A DNA stretch of 64,000 nt from positions 70,867,315 through 70,931,314 of the forward strand of contig NC_134573.1 in assembly GCF_050947875.1 (NCBI RefSeq), given 5' to 3'. The stretch comes from Dermacentor variabilis. Taxonomy: Eukaryota; Arthropoda; Arachnida; Ixodida; Ixodidae. Shown here in pieces: positions 42,786-53,818 of the stretch; within the stretch, counting starts at the first letter, position 1; each line of letters begins with the position of its first letter. The notes below the pieces were generated by a model. The model saw nothing but the letters and a program-made list of their open reading frames with translations. It was not told where the DNA came from and did no database searches. The position numbers and the translations under genes were made by a program.

Positions 42786-44479
42786 GTAAGTGACGACATT
42801 TACGTACGTGCTACAACTAAATTAGGCAAGGATTTTATGCTGCACAGTTATGTTCCGTAAATCCTTACACTTAATTTTCTGAAAGTTAAGGCTGCATGTG
42901 GTGTTACAATGAATTTGGTTGACCTATTTCCAGCACTCTTATTGTTGGCTAAATTGAGTAAATAACAGATATAAAACAAAGTACATCGTAACATTGCCGC
43001 GGCAATGAAACGAAAAAGAGAGAGAGAGAGAGAGAGGAATGTGAGGTAACAGGTGCGGGCAGTATATACAGTAACATGTACAGCTGTCTTCCATATTTCC
43101 AAATGTTAAATCGTTTCGTGTTCGCTGCTTCTTTGTTAGCACGTTTATTTCAGACAAAGATGGCATATTATGTTGCTCAATCTATTAGAATTGAAACTGC
43201 ACACCTGCGCTTGCCTGGTTCATCTGACACAAAGGAACAACAAAAGATGTCTGCACATCTAGTCATCAATGGCAAGTTTCAGGAGCAGATGGTCTGCAGC
43301 GCATTACTTTGCAGATCATCCGACAGACAGCAGAAGCTCTGTTCAGCTGCTGCAACTCTCTTTATGTATGGCCTTTATGTGCAGATGTCTATTTGCCAGA
43401 TGGAGCTCGCATTCACCGATGTGAAATTTAGATTGTGACCAATTAGATAACAAAATGCAATCTTAGGATGAACTAGGAGCAGTAACGAAGCAGGAGCAAG
43501 TGCAGGATATTTTTTTAAACTGTTAATGCTAAGGCTGTATATCAGTATGTATATATATATATATATATATATATTGCACAGCTGGTATTGTTATAAATCA
43601 ACGAAGTGCAAATGGGAAACAAGAAAACAGCCTGGGGCCGACATTTCAGCATAACGACTTGTTTTCGTCAACACAGATATTCTCATTTTTATACAACACA
43701 CAGCTCTCTCCTCTGGAGCATGGAGCACCATAATTAGGCAGGTAGGGGTAATAGCAGTGGGGGCTATAGAAAGGAAATGAGTGTCGGACAGAGTTCTCAT
43801 TGTTAAAAGTGGGCTGCAGAAGCTCCATTAGTAGGGCTTCAAAAGGATCTTAAAGGAAGGATCTTAAAAATTATGCTTACATTAAGTGATAATAAAAGCA
43901 ATAGCATGGGAAGAAAGCATACAGACTGTAAAATGTAAAGTGGAAGCAAGGGCCGTAAATCTGGTGTGCTTAGTTGAATTATAAGACAAGAAATTAGTTG
44001 CAACTGGCTTTGTTCAAAGATAAAATATGATGTAAGAAAATAAAACAAAATTGCACACACTGGTTACAAGACTTAAAAGTTGACAAGAAAGCAGAAAGTG
44101 TGAATATGAAAAGAAAGGAATCAATGCAGACCCAACAGTATATTTCTATAGCCGCAAATTATCGCTTTCCTTTGAATGTTGATTACCTTTGCCTGAATTG
44201 TGCAATCTACGAATCCCTTTTATAACCCCTTGTGACAGTCATGGGTTCTAGCCTTTATAATATGCCCTGTGTTATCTTCATGCAATAAATCAATTAGTTC
44301 GTAAATAAAAGCGCATGTATCTTGTTGAAAACAAAGAAAGAATGCAAACTCACAAGGAATAAAACAGACATTCAAAGAGGAAGGAAATACAGTGTGATGA
44401 AAGATGTATTATACATTCTAAGAAAGACTCGGTAAAAATGTCGCCTGCTAAAGAAAACGCTAAATTTTTCTTATTTTAG
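42786..44479. other. Intron of the MULE-like gene
   Basis: It runs from gtaagt at 42786 to ttttag at 44479. It contains a (GA)n run at 43017-43036 and a (TA)n run at 43550-43575. No other element was recognised. Confidence 0.5.
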
Positions 44480-44970
44480 GATGGTCTTCCACAAGGTTTG
44501 GCGCTGCCAGCATCACCAACGAAACAAGAGGAATACTTCTACCCAGTCAAGCACAAGGTGCGAGGCTAGATTGAATATTAAAATAAAAAAATTCAACAGG
44601 GACACGAAAAAGAACCACCGAATCCTACGCAGGCCTGTCCCCCTACAAGCAGTCTTCAAGATATCAGGTCAGCATAATCATAGCACAGACTCTGCTGATG
44701 CATTACGAATGCTTCGGACCAGTGAGGAAGCAAAAGCGTCCTTCAGCAGATACTTCGAAAGAGGCCTGAGGCCTGCTGAAGCAATGCGGCACCACGAAGC
44801 CTTGCTCGCTGCTACGCCTGATGATCCCCTCCTGTTTGCGAATGGCAGCGTAAACCCCCTTAAGAGGAGTGTATACTGGTGGCACAACGAATGGAGGAGT
44901 TCAATATTTGGTCCACCAGGAAAACCAACGGCAAAGCTGCAGGAGAAGATAACCAAGTACGCAGCTTCAG
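44480..44970 (+). CDS. Second exon of the MULE-like gene: FAR1/WRKY-GCM1-type zinc region
   Basis: The 491-nt exon is open, with a good acceptor (ttattttag) and donor (CAGCTTCAG/gtgagc). The peptide has VWRCQHHQRN, then TRCEARLNIKIKKFN, and FKISGQHNHSTDSAD. The Cys-His...Cys...His-x-His spacing fits the zinc finger that precedes the MULE transposase core. A charged linker follows (EEAKASFSRYFERGLRPAEA) with NPLKRSVYWWHNEW. MULE-type proteins cut and move Mutator-like transposons, and several have become host genes. The next recognised exon is at 62750; a LINE begins just 3' of this donor. Confidence 0.6.
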
Positions 44971-44985
44971 GTGAGCTTTGTTATG

Positions 44986-45895
44986 TCAAATTTGTCGAAT
45001 ATGTGTGCCATTAGTATTGAACATAGCCTGCTGAAAGAAATGAAGCAGGAAATTCATGACATGCGCGCTTCTCTGGAACGAGAATTTAGAAAGGAAAACA
45101 GAGAAGTAAAATCTAGCATGGAACTGATTAACCAATGTTTCGAAGAAATGAAAGTTAGCATGATAGCCATCCAAAAGGAAAACGCAGATATTAAGGTTCA
45201 GAATGCTCGTCTTCTGTCTGAGTGTGCACTCCTTAAAGAGCAGGTGCAAGCGAATGAACTAAGAATGGTACAACTAGAACAGTATTCAAGAAACAAAAAC
45301 CTAGAAATCAAAGGTATTCCAGTTTCGCAAAATGAAAATCTCCCGAGAGAGAGAGAAAGCAAGGACAGGAAAGACAGGGAGGTCAACCAGAAGAGTATTC
45401 GGTTTGCTACCCTACACTGGGGGTGGGGGAAAGGGGAATAGAAAAAGGGCACTGTGAGCACTGTGAGAGTGAGCACTGAGTACGTGTGGGCGGGACACTA
45501 ATCTCGCGACAATTTTGTAAAACATTGGCGATGCTGTCGGTGAATCAATTATACAGGGCGATGTTGAAGTATGCCACAGGATTCCAACCAAACGCTCATC
45601 GCCGTCAAACATTCTTGTACAGTTTTACAGCAGATCTAAACGCGATGCAGTTTTAGAAAAGGGAAGAAAGAAAAGATTTTCAACGGCTGATATTGATTTC
45701 GCACAGTCTGCCCCAGTATATATGAAAGAGCATTTATGTTTCGAATTAAAGAAGCTGCTGGGCATGACAATCGCGAAAAAAAAAGAAAAAGAAATGGCGC
45801 TTTGCATGGACAAGGGACGGCAAAGTTTTCGCAAGAAAAACTGAGTCCTCCCGTGCAATGCGTATAGCTTGCATCTCAGATCTTGATAACATCGA
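44986..45895 (+). pseudogene. ORF1 of the CR1-like LINE (coiled coil, RNA-binding), interrupted
   Basis: From ATG 44986 the frame gives a long coiled coil (heptads across LLKEMKQEIHDMRASLEREF and ALLKEQVQANELRMVQLEQY), then the RRM-like block NKNLEIKGIPVSQNENL. A 154-bp insertion follows. The frame then resumes with KIGDAV-type words, VYMKEHLCFELKKLLGM-like sequence near 45720 and KVFARKTESSRAMRI near 45830, ending at about 45895. Trimer-forming coiled coil plus RNA-binding block is the standard ORF1 plan of L1/CR1-type LINEs. It needs two frames after the insertion. Confidence 0.65.
45347..45500 (+). mobile_element. Short retroposon in LINE ORF1, 9-bp duplication
   Basis: It is flanked by ATCTCCCGA (45338-45346) and ATCTCGCGA (45501-45509), one mismatch. 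It begins with a (GA)n stretch and continues AAGCAAGGACAGGAAAGACA, then a G-rich block. It looks like a SINE or the tail of an unrelated LINE. No coding content. Confidence 0.6.
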
Positions 45896-48262
45896 CTAGT
45901 AAAAGAATGTTTTCTTTCGACGAAATCATACCTACAAACACCTCTTCTCATACTTTTCTCTCGCCTTGCGAAGTAGGTAACTTATATGCAAAAAACAAGA
46001 ATTCATTATCTTTCATCCACATTAACGCACAATCAGCCAGAAATAAGGAAGACAAAATTGTTGCGCTTACTGCCTCGTTTGGTTTTACCCGAGATGTGCT
46101 CATGATAAGTGAAACCCGGTATAAAAATGAAATAGACATGCTGAGGTTGCCCGGTTATAAATCATTCTTTGTAAAGCGACCCTCTCGAAGAGGAGGAGGT
46201 GTTTTGTTGATGGTAAAAAACACGCTGCAGTGCCAACTGATTGAGTCGTTTTCCTATGTTACTATTGATTATGAAGTGCTTTCAATTAAATTCAATGTTA
46301 ATGTATATCGTGTTGTATACAGACCTCCAGGTACAAACATATCAAGCTTTCTGTCCTTTATAGATGAGTACCTAAGCTGGATTTACGATAATGGTTTCAA
46401 GCTCATTATGTCGGGTGATATAAACATTCACTTGTTGAAGACTTCTAAACCGCGTGATGAATTTTATAGGACACTTGAATCTAATGGTTTTGCAAATGTA
46501 GTAAACTCTCCAACTCATATTTCAGCTGACTCAAGTACGTTAACAGACGCCGTCATAACAAACATCGAAGATAGAAATCTCTCATCCGGTGTGTAGGCAC
46601 TCACATGAGCGATCACCTCCCATTTTTTTGTTTCTTAAACATAAAACATCTATTGGAACGACGAACGACATTTTTCTGACTGTACGGGACATTAATGCAC
46701 GTAGCTTAGACAATTTTCGCAATGAAATATTGCTCGTTGACTGGTCACCTCTACTGCTTACTACAGACCCCGAGACAGCTTACGAGTATTTTCATGAAAA
46801 GTTTAAATCTGCTTACAAGAAATGTTTCAGGTACAAGGTATTGAAACCTGCGCGTAAATGTAGAAAGCCATGGGTTACGAAACCGTGTTCAAAAGAAATA
46901 CGCACAAAAAATATCTCATTTCAAAACTTTATTTCAACGCGGTCTGAAGAAAGCTTGCGTCAATTTAAGGTTCAAAGGAATAAACAGTCTTCTGCGTCGC
47001 GAGAAAAGGATGTACTTACAAAATTTATTTAATGTTGACGTTATAAAAAAGACAGACATTGTTTGGAAGCGTATTAACACAGTTCTCGGACGAAGCAGTT
47101 GTAATGACACTATTAGAGGAATTGCAATTAATGGCAATGCAATACCAGAAAAGGAACTAGCCGAATCTTTCAACAAGTATTTTACCAATTCAAAGAGTTC
47201 TCACGATTCAAATTTTTCCCAATATTTAACTACAAGGACCAGCCAATCTGCATTTCTGACTCCTACGACAGATAAGGAAATAATCGATACTTTCTTATCT
47301 ATCAGAAATAGTTGCGATGCCGATGGTTTTGAAATTGGGCCTGCTAAGTTCGTACTAGATGCAATCACTCCAGCGTTGACACACATTTAGAACCTTGTTT
47401 TATCTGATGGTACTTTTCCAAAACGCCTCCAGGTTGCTAAAGTTATAGTGTTACACAAGGGCATTGATAAAAAACGATTTAACTAACTACAGACCAATAT
47501 CCGTCTTGCCATTTTTTTCAATACCTCTGGAAAAGTTAATTCGCAGCCGCATTTCATCCTTCAGAACTAAGCATAAATTAATAACAAACATGCAATTTGG
47601 ATTTACGAGAGGTCAATGTACTGAAACTTCCCTTCTAACACAAAAAGTTATATTAGATTCTTTCGAACGTCAGCTATGGTATGGTATAAATAACTTTATT
47701 TAGGTCCTGAGGGATCAGTCTGGGACTCATGCGGGCCGCTCCCACGTCCGTACAGAGACGCCGAGCCCCTCTGCCGTCACACGGGCCCTCTGGACAGACC
47801 TGTGTTGGTCCGCCAGCACTTTACTGTGCAGCATCCGCTGCCACCACTGTTCACCTCGAAAACCATTACCGGCCACTATGTACATTGGGTATTTTTGTCG
47901 ACTACTCAAAGGTGTTCGACTGCATAAATCATGCTACCCTACTAGAAAAATTTAACTATTATGGTTTTCGAGGTGTTTTTTGAAGTTAATAGAATCATGT
48001 CTCCAACACCGCATGCAACACGTAGTTATAAACAGTTACGCGTCCCATTTGAAACCACTTATCGCAGGAGTACCACAGGGCAGCATTTCGGGCCCCTTGT
48101 TTTTTTTTTATCTATATTAATGATCTAGTGACTATTGACAAAAACGTAAAATTTATTGCATATGCAGACGACATTACAATTCTTGTAACCGAAAAAAATG
48201 CTGAAGATCTCATAATTAAAGCCAACGGGGTGCTGTCAAAATTATCATGTTGGAGTATCTCG
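45883..48262 (+). pseudogene. ORF2 of the CR1-like LINE: endonuclease and partial RT, broken
   Basis: The APE-type endonuclease is read from 45883 to 46596: FIHINAQSARNKEDKI at the start, then MISETRYKNE, GGGVLLMVKNT, YRPPGTNISSF and MSGDINIHLLKTS. After a stop the connector continues in 46589-47390. RT starts with LTNYRPISVLPFFSIPLEKL near 47480. A 197-bp LINE tail interrupts it. It then continues LGIFVDYSKVFDCINHATLL (47880), PLIAGVPQGSISGPL (48060) and the polymerase box YADDITIL (48160). The sequence stops inside RT where the Penelope element begins. At least four frame breaks. Confidence 0.7.
47679..47875 (-). mobile_element. 3' end of an R1/I-type LINE, 5-bp duplication
   Basis: It is flanked by CTATG at 47674-47678 and 47876-47880. 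The minus strand gives the last codons of an ORF2 (WQRMLHSKVLADQHRSVQRA, then GVSVRTWERPA and stop) followed by a short 3' UTR ending CCTAAATAAAGTT. It is a heavily 5'-truncated copy, as usual for LINEs, in the CR1 RT. Confidence 0.7.
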
Positions 48263-48454
48263 GAACGACAGAAAGCTGAGCTAGTTGGTAAGGATTCATT
48301 ATGCAAAATAGAAGTGAGGCGTGCAGACAGGACACAAGAGTAGAGAAGTAAACAACACGAACGCCAAACTATCAACTGAAGGGAGCACTGAGGCGAATAA
48401 AGAAAGAAGACACAAAACTCATCTGCGCATGCTCAGGCATGGTAACACCACGTG

Positions 48455-49006
48455 TCAATCGGGTACACGTGCCGGTCTACGTGAGAGATAACTGTTAAGG
48501 CACTTCATCTGTTCCTTATGTAAAGTAATCGAAGGCTGACTCATGCACGCACTTCCACCATTGTAGATATGCCATGCCTCTACCATAAGACGCGTATCTT
48601 CATTCTTGTGCCTGTACAATATCGCGCATTCATCTAACTCTGGCGTGCAGTTACAATCTCGGCAATGTAGCGAAAGATTAGAAGGCGATCCACCGGTTAA
48701 CGACCTTTTATGTTCCATTAGCCTCTGATTGATACACCGTCCCGTTTGCCCTACGTAGAACTGGCCACAGCTGAGGGGAATTTTATAAACCACACCCATA
48801 CGACAGTGAGTAAAAGTGTTGTTCTTATTGTGCTTCACTGGACATATATCTGTTCGTTTTTTGTCTTTTACCTGCTCCTTTTTATTCTGTACGGCAGCGC
48901 ATATCTTACCTAGCTTATTGGGAGCAGTGAAAGCAACATTAACATCATATCTATTAGCAACTTTTTTAAGGCTGTGCGACACTGAATGAATATACGGAAT
49001 AGCCAC
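48455..49006 (-). pseudogene. Penelope-like GIY-YIG endonuclease part
   Basis: The GIY-YIG domain nicks the target DNA for Penelope-like elements. The frame carries FTHCRMGVVYKIPLSCGQFY then VGQTGRCINQRLMEHKRS, that is the VYKI...GQFYVGQTGR core with the conserved Arg. After it come a Cys/His-rich patch (SLHCRDCNCTPELDECAI), EDTRLMVEAWHI with the expected Glu, and a stop at 48455. In life this would be the C-terminal part of the RT protein. The frame is shifted relative to RT at an A-run (plus-strand T-run near 49009-49015). Confidence 0.75.
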
Positions 49007-50537
49007 TACTTTTTTTGCTATTACTGCTTTCTGTAATCACGTCCGTCCCTCTCGAAACCGACTTCTTTAGGCGCTCAGCCACAGTGGCCACCGCTACACT
49101 AGGATAACCTGCTTCTAATAGGCGCCGGACCTGCGCATTAAAACTGGCGCTCATTTTGTGCATGCAAGATCTTGTGAGGGAAGACTTAAGGCACGACATG
49201 GCAATTCCGTTTTTTACTAATTTAGAATGCTTCGATTGAAAGTTTAGCAACGGCTTCGAAGATCTTGGGGAGTACTGCCAGCAAACATGATTTTGTTCGA
49301 AGATCAAGGAAATGTCAAGAAACTGAATTAGGCGACGCTGAGGAAATTCCTTGGTAAACTTTAATCCTCCCCCACAAAGTTTAAATTGCTCACTCACTAA
49401 GGTAGCAGCTGAATTGAATTCTTCCCTATTGCAGAAAATCAGGTAATAATCAACGTAACGAAATATCTTGATAACGCGATCACCTAAGGCTTTCTCTAAG
49501 CAGTTGTCAACCTTACTCAGGTAAATGTTGCTAAGAATAGGGGCAACCTTTGAGCCAATACAAATGCCTGATTTCTGCAGAAAAACGCCATCTCTCCACC
49601 CAATCAGCGTTGACTTCAAGTACATAGAAAGAATTTCTAGAAAAGCTCCCGTGGAAACACCGCATCTGTCAGTAAAAGCCGACTCTTGCACTTGTTCTTT
49701 AATGCACTCATTTACGGAATTAAGCGACCCGTCATGCGGCAAGGAATAATACAGGTCTTCGATATCCACAGTAGAAGCTGTACAAGCACCAGGATTTTCC
49801 TCTCTCAAATACTGAACTAGTGCCTGAGAATTACGTAAGCAAAAGGTGTCTGAGAAATCTAGTGAAGCTAAGCAGTTCTGTAGGTAACTAGCGACACAGA
49901 CCTGCCACGTCCCTTTCTCTGACACTATAGCACGAAAACGAATTTTTTGTTTGTGGGTCTTGGACGAGAAAAACAGTTCTAAGGTGAGAGATTTAGCTTC
50001 CTTGACATTACAGACAAGCCTATCAAGATTATGTCTTGACAAGAGGTCAACCGCACGTTGCTTAACTACCGAAGGCTTGAATTTTACTGGCTGCAAATTC
50101 TTTTCTATGGCTGAAATCGCTTTTTCTGAAAACATGTCATCTGGCATAATTACGAAATAACCTTCCTTGTCAGATATTACTGGTCTAAGTTTATGCTCCA
50201 CAAGGTAATCAACTAACGGTCGGACAGGGTCAGGCGCCTTAAAGTGAGAATTTGGTTGTTTAATGCTAGCAATGCAATCCGAAATACAGCGTGAGCGTTC
50301 TTCTTCCGGGACGAACCTGGTTATGCAGCGCGGTATGCTTAAAACGTCAACGGGTTTTATGTTAGGCATAAAACAGTGCTTAGGACCTAAAGCAAGGGTT
50401 CTTCTATGGTTATCACTTACTATGGCGTCTCCAAGAACAAGTACGTTATTAGACGGTGAATTATTAGAAAGGTGATTCTTCTTACTTTGTTGAAGCTCCG
50501 GAAGTTTCATCCTCCATAGGAAGTCTGCATGTTGCAC
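48966..50537 (-). pseudogene. Penelope-like reverse transcriptase, catalytic Asp changed
   Basis: A 523-codon open frame. N-terminal region KKNHLSNNSPSNNVLVLGDA. The Penelope-typical FFSSKTHKQKIRFRAIVS lies near 49940. Later come VDIEDLYYSLPHDGSLN with the first catalytic Asp, KSGICIGSKVAPILSNIYLS, and the box FRYVDYYLIF where YVDD is expected: the second Asp is Tyr. Then FPQRRLIQFLDISLIFEQNH. The frame shifts into the GIY-YIG part near 49010. So this copy is intact apart from one frameshift and one catalytic replacement. The open frame continues upstream past 50500 without a clear start. Confidence 0.85.
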
Positions 50538-51033
50538 GGCTAACTTATTCCACTCGGCGTAGGGGCGGTTCCAATGGCGACCGTCTCCCAGGGCCGCGCA
50601 ACGGACCCTTAGACACTCCTGGTAGAACCTAACTTGGCGCCATGATTCAGCGGAAAGAATAGCTCCAATCCTCTTGGCATGCCCAGTTTATGGTTGAAGA
50701 AAGCCGCACATCATTTGAACTTCCAATGGGACGACACGATTACGACTAAACCACGACATGGTTCTAGCGCGGAACATACATATCGCAATTAGGGAAGCTA
50801 ACGAAGCAGGATTGTGCAGATAAGTAGGGGAACATGGAAAAGGGCTCAGAGTACTAGAAATGAAGCTTAGAACGACAGAAAGCTGAGCTAGTTGGTAAGG
50901 ATTCATTATGCAAAATAGAAGTGAGGCGTGCAGACAGGACACAAGAGTAGAGAAGTAGACAACACGAACGCCAAACTATCAACTGAAGGAAGCACTGAGG
51001 CGAAGGGCGAGCACTGAAGGGAGCACTGAGCAC

Positions 51034-51205
51034 TGCACTTGAAGTCAACGCTGATTGGGTGGAGAGATGACGTTTTTCTGCAGAAATCAGGCATTTGTAT
51101 TGGCTCAAAGGTTGCCCCTATTCTTAGCAACATTTACCTGAGTAAGGTTGACAACTGCTTAGAGAAAGCCTTAGGTGATAGCGTTATCAAGATATTTCGT
51201 ATCTT
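51034..51205 (+). repeat. Inverted partial copy of the Penelope-like RT
   Basis: The + strand reads LKSTLIGWRDDVFLQKSG and SNIYLSKVDNCLEKALGD, the inverse of the segment at about 49446-49617 on the minus strand with a few differences. It is bounded by a small hairpin on the right. Confidence 0.8.
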
Positions 51206-51225
51206 GATAACGTATGGACTACGAA

Positions 51226-53818
51226 CGTATGGGCTAATTACATGTAATACAACATCTTTCAGGAAACCTAGGACTGCGCTGGTATCAAAGAGCGGTTCTG
51301 CACAGAGTAACATAACAGGATGAAGGGGAATGTGCTGCCGGTATGCTAAGGGAAAATGTTTCTTTCTTTCATATTCGGCTTCCCGACACTCCAGGAGGAC
51401 GTGGAGGACGGTCAGCCTCTCCCCGCATCTACCACAGCTTGGAGGCTCATTTCCAGTGAGTAAAAAGTTATGCGTGCCAAATGTGTGTCCTATTCTTAGA
51501 CGACAGAATAGGACATCTGTCCGGCGTGATTTTGTTACAGGAGGCCAGAAACCTAATTTTGGCTTTATTACATGCAGCTTATTATTTGTTTCCAGGTCCC
51601 ACAAGCGTTACCAGTAGTTTCGCAGTTTCCTTCTTAAGAAAGGCTTCAGGTCTGTGACAGGGACTGCAGCGGTAGAATTAACAGTGTGTGACGCAATTGA
51701 TGTGGCCATCTGGTCCGCTAGAACGTTACCCTGGATGCCCCTATGGCCAGGCACCCAGCATATAATCACATGCTGGTTAGATACATATGCTTTACATAAG
51801 ACGGAATAGAGTTCAATTATTATAGGATTTTTGTGGTTACAAAACGATATCAAAGACTTCACAACACTTAGGGAGTCCGTATATATAACTGATTTTTTGA
51901 GTTTTGATTTCCTTATATGCTTCACGGTCGACAATATTGCGTAGGCCTCAGCCGTGAAGATACTAGTTTCCGGATGCAGTAACTCGGATTCTGAGAAGGA
52001 TGGACCGACGGCTGCATAGGACACCCCGTTGTGCGACTTTGATGCGTCTGTGTAGAACTCCGTGCAGGAATGCTTATGCTGGAGTTCGAGGAAATACATT
52101 TGGATTTCAATCTCTGGAGCGTGCTTTGTAACTTGCATGAAAGATACATCGCACTGTATCATCTGCCACTCCCAAGGAGGTAGCAGCTTAGTTGGAGGTA
52201 TTAGGCAATGTCTGAGGAGTGGGACATCCATTTCAGCGCTAAGCTCCCTCACACGCAGTGAAAAGGGCTGTCTTACAGAGGGACGATTGCGAAAGTGTGT
52301 AGCATCTGTTATATCGTTAACGGTAATAAAGCACGGATGTTGAGGATTAGAGCGAACTTTTAGAAAGTATGTTTGGCTGACGTATGTTCTCTGCAGATGG
52401 AGTGGCCACTCATTTGATTCTACATATAGACTTTCAATGGGACTTGTTCTGAAAGCGCCCGTGGCCAGTCGGATTCCTAGATGGTGAACCGGATCTAGCA
52501 TCTTTAGCGCGCTTGGGGTGGCAGAATGATAGATCACGGCACCATAGTCCAATCGTGATCGACTGAGGCTCTTGTAAAGATTCATTAAACATTTCCTGTC
52601 GCTGCCCCATGTTGTGTGGGATAAAACTTTCAGTAAGTTCATCGTTTTTAAGCATTTGACCTTGAGATACTTTATGTGTGGAATAAATGTTAGTTTACAG
52701 TCGAGTATGATGCCTAAGAACTTGTGTTCTTTGTTCACAGGTATTCGCTGACCATACATTTCGATACTGGGATCTGCTATGAGCCCTTTGTTTCTTGTAA
52801 AAAGCACACAAGAACTTTTGTTCGGGTTCACTTTAAATCCGTTTTCGTCTGCCCATTTGGACACTTTGTTCAAGCCCTGTTGTACTTGCCTCTCACACAC
52901 TGCAAGGTTGCAGGATTTGAAACCTATTTGCACGTCATCGACGTAAACGGAATAGAAGATCGCTGGCGGTAATGCAGCACGAAGGGTGCTCATTTTCACA
53001 ATAAAGAGCGTGCAGCTTAGCACACCTCCTTGGGGTACACCAGTTTCTTGTATAAAAGGTCGCGACAATATATTGCCAATTTTCACGCGGAATGTACGTT
53101 TGGACAGATAGCTTTCTAGTATGTTTAACATATTTCCACGGATGCCCATTCGCGATAAGGCTCGCAGGATCCCATATCGCCACGTTGTGTCATATGCCTT
53201 TTCCATATCAAGAAATATCGATAAGAAGAACTGTTTATATAGAAATTCATCACGGATATTTGCTTCAGTGCGTACAAGATGATCAGTCGTGGACCGCCCT
53301 TCTCTGAAACCACACTGATAGGGATCAAGCAAATTTCTCAGTTCAAGGAAATGTATTAGTCTACGATTAATCATTTTTTCGAATAGCTTACAAAGACAAC
53401 TTGTAAGAGCTATCGGGCGATAACTTGCCGCCAAGGAAGGGTCTTTACCCAGCTTCAAGACGGGAATAACAATAGCTTCCTTCCATGAGGATGGAAGGCA
53501 CCCGGCAGCCCAGATGGAGGTGAAAAGTGCCAGAAGTGTCATTTTTGTGTCTTCCTGTAAGTTCTTAATCATCTCATAGATGATTCTATCAGCTCCCGGT
53601 GCAGAGCTTCTGCATGTGCTCAATGCAGCTTTAAGCTCGGCAATATTAAAAGGACGGTTATATGGTTCATCCGGACGGCATTTACGATCAAGTGTCTGAA
53701 GTTCAGCTATTTGTTTATACTTCAGGAATGATCTTGTAGTGTGTGGGACTTGATACATACTCGAAGTGTTCGCCCAAAGCGTTGGCCTGGTCTTCGAAGG
53801 TAGTTCCTTGGGAGTCAA
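51226..53818 (-). pseudogene. LINE D1 ORF2: reverse transcriptase, RNase H, C-terminal Cys motif
   Basis: The RT frame runs from 53818 without stop to 51608, 736 codons. It has SSWKEAIVIPVLKLGKDPS near 53480, LTSCLCKLFEKMINRRL, FLSIFLDMEKAYDTTWRYGI, TGVPQGGVLSCTLFIVKM and the polymerase box YSVYVDDVQIGF with both Asp kept. RNase H follows: CTEFYTDASKSHNGVSYAAV, SIFTAEAYAILSTVKHI, VIYTDSLSVVKSL and ICWVPGHRGIQGNVLADQMA, with all catalytic residues visible. A TAA at 51608-51610 (after RNYW; D2 has RAHWQHMW here) separates the C-terminal block LFCRLRIGHTFGTHN then GRCGERLTVLHVLLEC. It is joined to the endonuclease by a frameshift near 53745. Otherwise well preserved. Confidence 0.85.

Larger units (their letters stand above)
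44985..48262 (+). mobile_element. CR1/L2-group LINE, 3'-truncated, with two small insertions
   Basis: ORF1 starts near 44986 within a few bases of the splice donor at 44970, and ORF2 follows. It ends in the RT palm at about 48262, exactly where a Penelope-like element begins. A 154-bp retroposon (45347-45500) interrupts ORF1, and a 197-bp LINE tail (47679-47875) interrupts RT. Both have clear target duplications. Stops and frame changes are scattered throughout. Confidence 0.75.
48263..51212 (-). mobile_element. Penelope-like element with 135-bp direct repeats
   Basis: Direct repeats at 48263-48397 and 50870-51004 differ at only two positions by eye. They bracket a minus-strand RT and GIY-YIG endonuclease. 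Beyond the right repeat, 51034-51205 is an inverted (+ strand) copy of part of the same RT, and the unit ends in a 13-bp hairpin (51182-51194/51200-51212). Partial and inverted copies at the 5' side are typical of Penelope-like elements. The near-identity of the repeats makes this the youngest large element in the window. It lies between the truncated CR1-like LINE and LINE D1. Confidence 0.8.
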
